Assembly: GCA_031553835.1 (NCBI GenBank)
Contig: JAVBKX010000016.1
Coordinates: forward strand, 124,001-188,000
Origin: JAVBKX01 sp031553835
Lineage (GTDB): Bacteria; Bacteroidota; Bacteroidia; Bacteroidales; Azobacteroidaceae
Length of the DNA stretch: 64,000 nt
Reading direction: 5' to 3'
Below the pieces are notes generated by a model. The model ran no database searches. It was not told the origin of the DNA and was given only the letters and a program-made list of their open reading frames with translations. A program made the translations under genes and the position numbers. Positions 57,003 to 64,000 of this stretch are shown here, piece after piece (position 1 is the first letter of the stretch; the number at the start of each line of letters is the position of its first letter).

Positions 57003-57485
57003 ATGATAACGAAAGTAAAAAATAAAATAATTGATTTCTTTTCTGATATCTTCATTCCGGAAAGAGATCAGGATTCTGAATCCATGCATAGGCAGGAATG
57101 GATAAATATGAATCAACAATATATTATACAAGAAGAGCATAGTCAAAACAAATGTTTCAGAATAAATATTTCATTTATTAGAAAACAAATGTTGGATATA
57201 GAATTCTTTGATGAAAGCCATGATGATATTGAAATAAAAATCTATAATCAATATGCTGAAGAAGTATATGGATTATCTATATTGACTGTTCCTTCATTGC
57301 ACATTATGGTGGATATGAAGGAATGGCTTCCGGGTTTTTACCAATTGATTATTCATAATAATGGTTATTTTCAGTTAAATGGAAGTTTTATACTAAATGA
57401 AATTAGTCTTCACGATCAATCTGAAAAATTTTTGTTAGAGCAAAACTTCAGGGACGAAGACGCAATAGATATTTATTCAGCATAA
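57003..57485 (+). CDS. Hypothetical protein (160 aa)
   Basis: 160 residues from ATG 57003 (MITKVKNKIIDFFSD). The open frame goes back to 56952, but the extra residues look non-coding. No signal peptide or transmembrane segment. The middle reads as short beta strands (FRINISFIRKQMLDIEFFDE and GFYQLIIHNNGYFQLNGSFI), rather like a small beta-sandwich. I do not recognise the family. It precedes an HTH regulator gene by 148 bases. Confidence 0.5.
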   Translation: MITKVKNKIIDFFSDIFIPERDQDSESMHRQEWINMNQQYIIQEEHSQNKCFRINISFIRKQMLDIEFFDESHDDIEIKIYNQYAEEVYGLSILTVPSLHIMVDMKEWLPGFYQLIIHNNGYFQLNGSFILNEISLHDQSEKFLLEQNFRDEDAIDIYSA

Positions 57486-57633
57486 AAAGGTTTTAACGGG
57501 ATTTTTCCTCTAAGCACTGCTTTTATTTTTCAGTGCCTGTATTTCCATTGCAATTATTTTAAACATTTAAACTTGCGGCTTGTTTTTATAATATGATTAT
57601 GGAATATCTCATTACGTTATAACCAATAAAATT

Positions 57634-58611
57634 ATGAATAATCAGCTAATTGAGAGATTAATTCGTGTAATGCGAACTCATTTGCAAAAAAACGAAACCT
57701 TAGCCGCAGTTTTAATAGATGTGCTTTCTTTGAATAAAGAGGCTGCCTACAGGAGGCTTCGGGGGGATATTATGTTTACTTTTGAAGAAGTTGCAAAATT
57801 ATCCCGGAGGCTTGGCTTTTCATTGGACAAGATTGTAGGGGAAAGTTTGATTCTGGATACAAACAAATGGGCTTTTACAGATATCAGTACTTTCCATTCT
57901 TCATCCAGGTATGTGGAAGAATATGCCAGGAGATTGTGCGTGCTTTCAGATGCATTCCATGATTTACTGAAATATCCTCAATCCACCATTCGCAGTGCTG
58001 TCGGTCACTTGCCTTATTATTTTATTTTGCCTTACTCTACTTTAACTTTGTTCCGGAATTATAAGAGAGCATATCTGGCTTTCGGATTAAATCCTGAATT
58101 TCGGTTTTCCGATTTTACTACGTCTCAAGACATCAAGGAGAAAGAACAGAATATGTTAGAAAAGTGTCTTTCCATTCCAAGAAATCTATTGATTCTGGAA
58201 CGTAACATTTATCACTCCATGGTAGAAGACATCAACTATTTTTATTACAGGCAATTAATAACAAAAGCAGAGTTGTTGCAACTCCAAACAGAGTTGTTCG
58301 AAAGTTTGTATAACCTGGAAAATATCGCAGCAACCGGGACATTCAGCTCCGGCATGGAAATCTCAATTTATTTGTTGGATGTCAGGTTGGATGCATCCTA
58401 TACCCATCTCGAGTCCCCCGATTTCGAATGTTCGCTGCAATATTCTTACTTTGTAGATATATTAAGTTTTAACAATCCAAAAGTTTGTCAAATGCAAAAA
58501 AACTGGATTGAGTCGTTGAAAAGATATTCTACCATGATTTCCCAAACAGGAGAAATACAACGTATCGAATTTTTCAGAAAGCAGAAAGAAATAATAAAAT
58601 CAATAGGGTAA
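57634..58611 (+). CDS. HTH (XRE-like) transcription regulator
   Basis: 325 residues, soluble. An N-terminal helix-turn-helix region (about 20-70, with LSLNKEAAYRRLRGDIMFTF and EEVAKLSRRLGFSLDKIVG) resembles the lambda-repressor-like fold. A long helical C-terminal domain is rich in aromatic residues, probably for ligand binding or dimerisation. It converges on the GH78 gene, 117 bases away, and may control it. Ligand unknown; the family is seen in Bacteroidota as plain helix-turn-helix proteins. Confidence 0.7.
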   Translation: MNNQLIERLIRVMRTHLQKNETLAAVLIDVLSLNKEAAYRRLRGDIMFTFEEVAKLSRRLGFSLDKIVGESLILDTNKWAFTDISTFHSSSRYVEEYARRLCVLSDAFHDLLKYPQSTIRSAVGHLPYYFILPYSTLTLFRNYKRAYLAFGLNPEFRFSDFTTSQDIKEKEQNMLEKCLSIPRNLLILERNIYHSMVEDINYFYYRQLITKAELLQLQTELFESLYNLENIAATGTFSSGMEISIYLLDVRLDASYTHLESPDFECSLQYSYFVDILSFNNPKVCQMQKNWIESLKRYSTMISQTGEIQRIEFFRKQKEIIKSIG

Positions 58612-58728
58612 AATTGTAAGCCGTTTTCTTTGGCCGACAATAAAGTATTGCATTACACCCAAGACAGACTTTCTGCTGGCAGCGCCAATATCGAATGCTG
58701 AAAAATAATATGGTTGCATAGAATCAAA

Positions 58729-61700
58729 TTATTCTTTAACAATTTTAATGATCTCCGAATGGTCGTTTGTGCGCACCCGAACCAAATAAGATCCGGCAGG
58801 GAATGACTGCATGTGTACCGGATCGCCATGGTCTTGAGCATACAACAATGTTCCTGACTGATTGAAAATACCCACATAATTCACCTCGTTGGCAGTAGAA
58901 ATCATCAATGTATTGTCAACCGGATTAGGATATAAGGAGATGGTGTTATTGTCGGAAACCGTTTTTACGGATGCTTTTTCTCCTTCTTTTATTCTGAAAG
59001 AATAAGTGCCGGATCGAAGCGTCAAAGTGATGTTTTGTTTGCCTTTCACTACAGACATCACACCTTCTACCTGATCTGCCGGGGTTGCGCCTTCATATAC
59101 ATCAGCATCTTTATTGTTGAATGGTAATATCAACGTGGCGGTAGTATTGGCCGGAATGGTTACCGTATATTTTACATCCTCTCCGTCATTCGTAATCCAT
59201 GCACTTTTGATGTCTCCGTAATACGATTTGTAAGTAGCTTCAACCTTCGTAATCGCTTCTTGCCCTGTGGGTCGGATTGTCCTGAAGTCGGGCGACGGTT
59301 GCAGGATAAATTGCTTGAATCCCGGATAGTTTTCGTCGGCTTCAATCCCTGCCATGTAACGGTACATCCATTCGGAGACAGCCCCATAAGAATAGTGGTT
59401 GAATGAGTTCATACTCACATCCTGAAAGCCTTTTTCTTTAGTATAGGAATCCCAACGTTCCCATATAGTGGTAGCGCCTTGATCAATACTGTACAGCCAG
59501 GAAGGATTATTTCGTTGCAATAATAAATTGTAGGCCGTACCGGTCAATCCTACATCGCTCAATGTTTGATTGAGCGTGCCGGTTCCTACAAATCCGGTAC
59601 TCAATCTGTTACCATTGCCGACAATTTTTTGATTTAAGGCTGCGATCCAGGCGGTTTTAACCTCTTCGTCAGGGTATAAGTTCATTTTAAGCGCCAACAA
59701 ATAGGCCGTTTGAGTTGTTTGTTTCAATCCGCCGTTTGCATTGATGTAACGTTTTTGGAATTCCGCCTTTATGTTATGGTACAACGTCTGGTATTTTTTT
59801 GCGTTTTGATCGAAATTATCATTTTCGGAAATACTCAACGCTTTCGAAATTTTTTCCATCAGAATCGCGACATAGGCATAATAACATACACTGATGTATC
59901 GTTTGTCTGTTGACTGGAATGCAACCCAATCGCCATAGTCGGTTCCTGCTCCGTTGTAATTATATCCGCCACCGGCTTGTTTGGCCAAAAAAGCCATGTA
60001 TTTTTCCATAGATTCATAGTTCTCTTCCAATATGCCTTTGTCGTCGTACATTAAATAGACAGTCCAGGGAACAATGATGCCGGCATCTGCCCATGCGGCC
60101 TGACCGAATGGAACGCCCCAGGTAAAAGGAGCCACACTGGGATAAGCGCCATCTGAGCGCTGACTGTCTCTCATATCGCCCATCCATTTATGGAAGAATG
60201 CGGCTACATCAGCATTGTATGAAGCGGCTCGACAGAATATTTGAGTATCGCCCGTCCAGCCCAACCGTTCATCACGTTGCGGACAGTCGGTCGGTATGCT
60301 TAAAAAATTACTCCGTTGTCCCCATAATACATTACTGTACAATTGATTGATTGTAGTATGGCTGGTGCTTAGGACCGATCCTTCTTCATTGACTGTACCA
60401 ACCACTTCGCCGACCAACGATTCAAGTTCAATGTCTTGGGTTGCAGTGACTTCACAATATCTGAATCCGAAGAAAGTCATGGAGGGATTGAATGTTTCGC
60501 CGTTTGCATCTCCTTTTAATGTGTAAAAAAGAGTCGCTTTGGCGCTGCGCAGGCTGATAGTATAAAGACTGCCGCCAGGGCCATCGTCTCCTCTGGACGA
60601 TTGTCCTTCGTCGTTCAGAATTTCAGCAAAACGAAGTTTCATTTTGGCGCCGGCTTTTCCTTTTACTGTAAATTTTACCCAGCCGGCCAAGTTTTGCCCC
60701 AGATCATAGATCACCGTTTGTCCTTGCTTTAAACTTATTTTTGTGGGAGCAGTATAGGTGTTTTTGATGTTGATCATACCATAGGTCGATCCGGTATTTA
60801 CAATTCCTTCATATTGAGTAATCTTTACAGGTGTTTGTTGAAGGGTGGGTCTGACTTGTACTGTTGGACCGGTAAATGATTTGACTTGTCCTTTGAATGC
60901 CTGATTTATGGCAGTTTGACGCCATTGGGAGTCGTCGAATCCCGGTTTTGTCCAATCACTTTCTTTCCGGGCGTCATAACTTTCCCCGTTATAAATGTCT
61001 CCCATTCGAACAGGGCCTTCGGTTGAAGAAGCCCAGGTTTCGGTGTTTGATACAAACGTAGCGATCGATCCGTCCATGTATTCAACCACTAATTTGGAAA
61101 TGAATCCCAAGTCGTGCGCTCCGTATTCGCCATGTGCAATATTACCTTGCCACCAACCCGGTGAAACATGAGCGCCTATGGCGTTTGCTCCTTGTTGAAG
61201 TAAATTCGTTACATCGTATGTTGAATAAAACACCGTTTTCTTGTAATCAGTCCATCCCGGTTTTAATTCATCATAAATCATATTGTCTCCAACCGGAGTT
61301 CCCACTCTTTTTCCATTGATAAACAGATCATATATTCCTAAAGCAGAACTGTATATTCTGGCAGAACGGATGTTTTGATTCAGGGTGAATTCGGAACGGA
61401 ACATGGGAATGCCCTGAGCGGAATCGTCCAACACACGCATGTCTCCATTTTTGGAAAACATCTTCATTTTTGTATTGCCGTTCACGACAATCGTTTCGGT
61501 ATCTTCAAATGCATTGTTTCCGTTTTCAAAATTTTCGGAAAAGGTAACTACAGGCTGTTCAGTTCCTCCTTCTCCTTTTTTGTATGTAGTTAATACAATA
61601 TTATCGTAATACGCAACTTCATTAACACTATTATCTTTGTACGATCTAAAACCTATGCATCCTCCGGTAGCAGTTAATAGCTCGTAAGTATCTGTAAATG

Positions 61701-63063
61701 TATCAACGAGTACATTGTCGATAAATGTTTTAATAATACCGTCTTGTACTTCAATCTTTAAGTGACGTTCTTTCCCGATTAAATCGGTTTTAGAGAAGTG
61801 GGCGCCGATTTTAGTGTCGGAAGCAACCGGATTGTTGCCTGTAAAAACATGCCGGCGGATCATGGGACTGGGGTCATCGTGCGTATTGATAGCCCACATA
61901 TACATATTGGCCGAGTTTTTGGCGGAAAAAATAATTCCTGCATTATCAGTTATTAAAGTAACATCCATTTCAAGGGTGAAGTGGGGGTGATGCCGGGCTA
62001 TCGACTTTTGCCATGCGTAAGCAGTTTGATTCAGACTTCCTACGACATGCAGGCGGCCGCTTTCTATGGTAGCATTATTGAAAGAAGAACCGGCCGGATC
62101 AGAGAAATCTTCTTCAAATAAAGTGATGGTTTGATTGTTTATTTCTGTAGTAATTAGCACATTGTCGAAATAGGCTTTTTCCTCTTTTTGAGGGACTTTT
62201 TCTCCTTTATCTTCCCGGAATCCGATTTTTCCGTATCCAAAGTCGCCTCCGAGCGGATTTTCCCGACTATCTACCAGGATATTGTTGATGTAGGTTTTGG
62301 CTATATTACCCTCAATATCAATCTGCAAATGATAAACGGTATTGCTTTGTAAGTTGATCTTGTTTGTAATATCCACATCTGCATGGCATGCCGCATTCCC
62401 ATTTTTCCAGGAATGAGGGCGAAGGTAGGTTTTTCCCTCCATTTTTTCAAGATTAATTTGCCACATGAAAAAATTGCCGGCATCTTTGGCGGCGAAAATC
62501 GGTCCTGCAACCAATTGTTCTATCTCAAAATCCATTGTGATAGAATATTTTGTAATGGTTGCCGGGTCAATATTTTCGTCCGGATTAGTTTGTCCTATAG
62601 ACTTGGTGGTCGCTTTCAACCATTGGGCGTCGTTCCATCCCGAATTCATAAGTCCGGTTTCGAAAAAAGCTAATTCTTCGGATGTGATTTGTTGATCTTT
62701 CTGATTCCAACTCTTGACTTTCCAATAATAACGGGTAGAGGCTTCTAACGGGGCGCCTTCATATAAGATATGAACAGATTTGCCGGAATTTACCCGGCCT
62801 GAATTCCAAACGACATCCTCTCCGGCTTGGTCTTTTGCTACGGTAATTTCGTATGCGGTTTGCAAGACGCCTCGTTCGTCGGATTCTATTTGCCAGCTAA
62901 ACCGGGGTTTTTCTGCGTCTATTCCTACCGGATTTCGCAGGTATTCAACTCTCAGATTGTTGACGATGGTGGCGGCGTGGAGAATATTTCCGCTTAATCC
63001 TGCCATTAACAAAAACAGGCTAAAATAAACTCTTCCTGCTGTTCCTAAATAGTTTTTCTTCAT
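58729..63063 (-). CDS. GH78 alpha-L-rhamnosidase with T9SS sorting domain
   Basis: 1444 residues, much longer than the usual 900-1000. Signal peptide about 1-30. An N-terminal Fn3-like domain (about 31-130) is followed by two LamG-like jelly-roll modules (about 165-315 and 325-490) that look like a duplication (IFAAKDAGNFFMWQIN and IFSAKNSANMYMWAIN). The rhamnosidase N-terminal domain (about 530-720) carries ALGIYDLFINGKRVG and PGWWQGNIAHGEYG. The (alpha/alpha)6 catalytic domain has TDCPQRDERLGWTGD near 925 (family acid Glu) and GATTIWERWDS near 1198. The sorting domain lies at about 1370-1444 (ISLYPNPVDNTLMIST). Intact, secreted to the surface. It may compensate for the dead GH78 at 4092, though that was of another subfamily. 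A housekeeping box lies upstream. Confidence 0.9.
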   Translation of the reverse strand: MKKNYLGTAGRVYFSLFLLMAGLSGNILHAATIVNNLRVEYLRNPVGIDAEKPRFSWQIESDERGVLQTAYEITVAKDQAGEDVVWNSGRVNSGKSVHILYEGAPLEASTRYYWKVKSWNQKDQQITSEELAFFETGLMNSGWNDAQWLKATTKSIGQTNPDENIDPATITKYSITMDFEIEQLVAGPIFAAKDAGNFFMWQINLEKMEGKTYLRPHSWKNGNAACHADVDITNKINLQSNTVYHLQIDIEGNIAKTYINNILVDSRENPLGGDFGYGKIGFREDKGEKVPQKEEKAYFDNVLITTEINNQTITLFEEDFSDPAGSSFNNATIESGRLHVVGSLNQTAYAWQKSIARHHPHFTLEMDVTLITDNAGIIFSAKNSANMYMWAINTHDDPSPMIRRHVFTGNNPVASDTKIGAHFSKTDLIGKERHLKIEVQDGIIKTFIDNVLVDTFTDTYELLTATGGCIGFRSYKDNSVNEVAYYDNIVLTTYKKGEGGTEQPVVTFSENFENGNNAFEDTETIVVNGNTKMKMFSKNGDMRVLDDSAQGIPMFRSEFTLNQNIRSARIYSSALGIYDLFINGKRVGTPVGDNMIYDELKPGWTDYKKTVFYSTYDVTNLLQQGANAIGAHVSPGWWQGNIAHGEYGAHDLGFISKLVVEYMDGSIATFVSNTETWASSTEGPVRMGDIYNGESYDARKESDWTKPGFDDSQWRQTAINQAFKGQVKSFTGPTVQVRPTLQQTPVKITQYEGIVNTGSTYGMINIKNTYTAPTKISLKQGQTVIYDLGQNLAGWVKFTVKGKAGAKMKLRFAEILNDEGQSSRGDDGPGGSLYTISLRSAKATLFYTLKGDANGETFNPSMTFFGFRYCEVTATQDIELESLVGEVVGTVNEEGSVLSTSHTTINQLYSNVLWGQRSNFLSIPTDCPQRDERLGWTGDTQIFCRAASYNADVAAFFHKWMGDMRDSQRSDGAYPSVAPFTWGVPFGQAAWADAGIIVPWTVYLMYDDKGILEENYESMEKYMAFLAKQAGGGYNYNGAGTDYGDWVAFQSTDKRYISVCYYAYVAILMEKISKALSISENDNFDQNAKKYQTLYHNIKAEFQKRYINANGGLKQTTQTAYLLALKMNLYPDEEVKTAWIAALNQKIVGNGNRLSTGFVGTGTLNQTLSDVGLTGTAYNLLLQRNNPSWLYSIDQGATTIWERWDSYTKEKGFQDVSMNSFNHYSYGAVSEWMYRYMAGIEADENYPGFKQFILQPSPDFRTIRPTGQEAITKVEATYKSYYGDIKSAWITNDGEDVKYTVTIPANTTATLILPFNNKDADVYEGATPADQVEGVMSVVKGKQNITLTLRSGTYSFRIKEGEKASVKTVSDNNTISLYPNPVDNTLMISTANEVNYVGIFNQSGTLLYAQDHGDPVHMQSFPAGSYLVRVRTNDHSEIIKIVKE

Positions 63064-63138
63064 GGTCTTATATTATTGATTTTTGTTAATAAAGAAATTT
63101 TCCAAACAATAAAATATTGGAGGAAATGCATTTTTTGA

Positions 63139-63146
63139 CAAAGATA
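63139..63146 (-). promoter_or_regulatory. Housekeeping -7 box of GH78 gene
   Basis: TATCTTTG on the minus strand, fitting TAnnTTTG, 75 bases before the ATG at 63063. No ECF-type motif was found here. Confidence 0.55.
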
Positions 63147-63208
63147 AATATTAAAATGGCAGGTTAACTGATGATAATGACCAAAAAACTTTGAAAAATG
63201 ATAATGTA

Positions 63209-64000
63209 TTAACTTTGAAACAAATTATCATTTAAAGCCTGTAAAGCTTTTTGTTTATCCGCTGTTTTTACTAAAAAGGAAATATTGTAATTGCTGCCTC
63301 CGTAAGAAATCATTCTGACCGGAATGTCTTTCAATGCCTGCACTGCACGCGCTTCAAAACCGATATTATTCCAATCCAAATCGCCAACGACACAGATTAT
63401 CGTCATATTTTCATCGACAGTTACGGTGCCGTATTTTTTCAAATCATCAATGATTTCAGATAAATGTTTGGCTTTATCGATGGTGATGGAAACGCCGACT
63501 TCAGAGGTTGCAACCATATCGATGGCTGTCTGGTAATTTTCGAAAATTTCAAATACTTTACGTAAAAATCCATGCGCCAGCAACATGCGACCTGATTTGA
63601 CTTTAATGGCTATAATGCCATCTTTTGCTGCCACCGATTTGATTTTTTTACATTCGAGATGGTTGGAAATCAACGTTCCCGGAGCTTCCGGATTCATTGT
63701 ATTGAGTAAATGCACCGGAATATTGTTCAATTTAGCCGGAAGAATGCATGTCGGGTGTAAAATTTTAGCTCCGAAATAGGCCAGTTCTGCTGCTTCTTCA
63801 AATTGTAAATGGCGTACAGGCGCTGTCCCTTGCACAAGTCGCGGATCGCCGTTTTGCATACCATCAATATCTGTCCAGATTTGTATTTCCTCTGCTCCGA
63901 TGGCAGCGCCGATCAAAGACGCGCTATAGTCGCTGCCGCCGCGCAACAGGTTGTCGATTTCTCCGTATGCATTGCGACAAATATATCCTTGCGTCACATA
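63209..64000 (-). CDS. lysC: Aspartate kinase, C-terminal part (runs off window)
   Basis: First enzyme of the aspartate family pathway, phosphorylating aspartate. 263 codons are visible up to the window edge, where the frame is still open (YVTQGYICRNAYG); the 5' part lies beyond base 64000. Visible features: RGGSDYSASLIGAAI (nucleotide and substrate site), IWTDIDGMQNGDPRLV near 40, and two ACT domains from about residue 115 (IIAIKVKSGRM and VTVDENMTIICVVGDLDWN), which give feedback control by lysine or threonine. No homoserine dehydrogenase part follows, so it is monofunctional. lysA lies 8.3 kb downstream on the same strand. The gene symbol is by role. Confidence 0.92.
   Translation of the reverse strand, partial: YVTQGYICRNAYGEIDNLLRGGSDYSASLIGAAIGAEEIQIWTDIDGMQNGDPRLVQGTAPVRHLQFEEAAELAYFGAKILHPTCILPAKLNNIPVHLLNTMNPEAPGTLISNHLECKKIKSVAAKDGIIAIKVKSGRMLLAHGFLRKVFEIFENYQTAIDMVATSEVGVSITIDKAKHLSEIIDDLKKYGTVTVDENMTIICVVGDLDWNNIGFEARAVQALKDIPVRMISYGGSNYNISFLVKTADKQKALQALNDNLFQS

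Noticed and set aside
1..64000. tRNA or rRNA genes
   Set aside because: I saw no cloverleaf with a TTCGA-type T-arm or CCA end, nor conserved rRNA segments, in the intergenic regions read.

Overview
The window comes from a Bacteroidota genome, most likely order Bacteroidales. The evidence is AT-rich DNA, promoters of the TAnnTTTG type, almost no Shine-Dalgarno sequences, SusC/SusD pairs, and many secreted proteins ending in type IX secretion (T9SS) type A sorting domains. Genus cannot be read from the sequence alone.

Layout. 1-2409: end of glutamate dehydrogenase, a terminator and ribF. 2500-9797: a membrane-anchored SusR-like (DUF6377-type) regulator, then on the minus strand a decayed GH78 rhamnosidase and an intact GH2 enzyme. 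10155-21692: an ECF sigma factor, a stub of an anti-sigma factor, three GH92 alpha-mannosidases and a GH130 lipoprotein. An RHS-gene remnant with hairpins and two tandem arrays interrupts this run. 21852-33342: SusD, DUF5004-like, DUF4961-like, SusC, SusD, SusC. 33356-33646: a MITE-like palindromic element. 33793-42551: a small T9SS cargo protein, a large multi-module T9SS protein, a second GH2 with T9SS tail, and a DUF4105 membrane protein. 42593-44413: rpsA. 44759-49555: GH29 fucosidase, a T9SS cargo protein and a sialidase-like propeller protein. 49615-54865 (minus): rhomboid protease, GtrA/GT2 pair, hypothetical, GT2 and lysA. 55129-63063: Omp85-like barrel, two small proteins, an HTH regulator and a 1444-residue GH78 rhamnosidase. 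63209-64000: C-terminal part of aspartate kinase.

The core is a large polysaccharide utilisation locus. GH92, GH130, GH2, GH29 and sialidase-like activities together suggest mannose-rich glycans, such as N-glycans or fungal mannan (inference). The most notable observation is a shared promoter-like motif, TTTRRYGGT-N15-CGTY. It occurs with identical spacing five times, each time ahead of a PUL transcription unit: the GH2, the anti-sigma/GH92 unit, the SusD/SusC unit, the 33793 gene and the 34908 unit. It looks like the promoter of an ECF sigma factor, and the sigma gene at 10155 sits between two of the sites. That sigma gene itself has a housekeeping-type promoter. Its anti-sigma partner is reduced to 73 residues without membrane or FecR part, and neither SusC has an STN signalling domain, so the usual transenvelope signal path seems to be missing.

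Other unusual points are heptanucleotide repeats in the signal-peptide codons of two adjacent glycosidase genes (possible phase variation), two back-to-back degenerate tandem arrays (32-bp and 23-bp periods), a GH78 pseudogene with all three stop codons plus frame changes, and an insertion of glycan genes between lysC and lysA.
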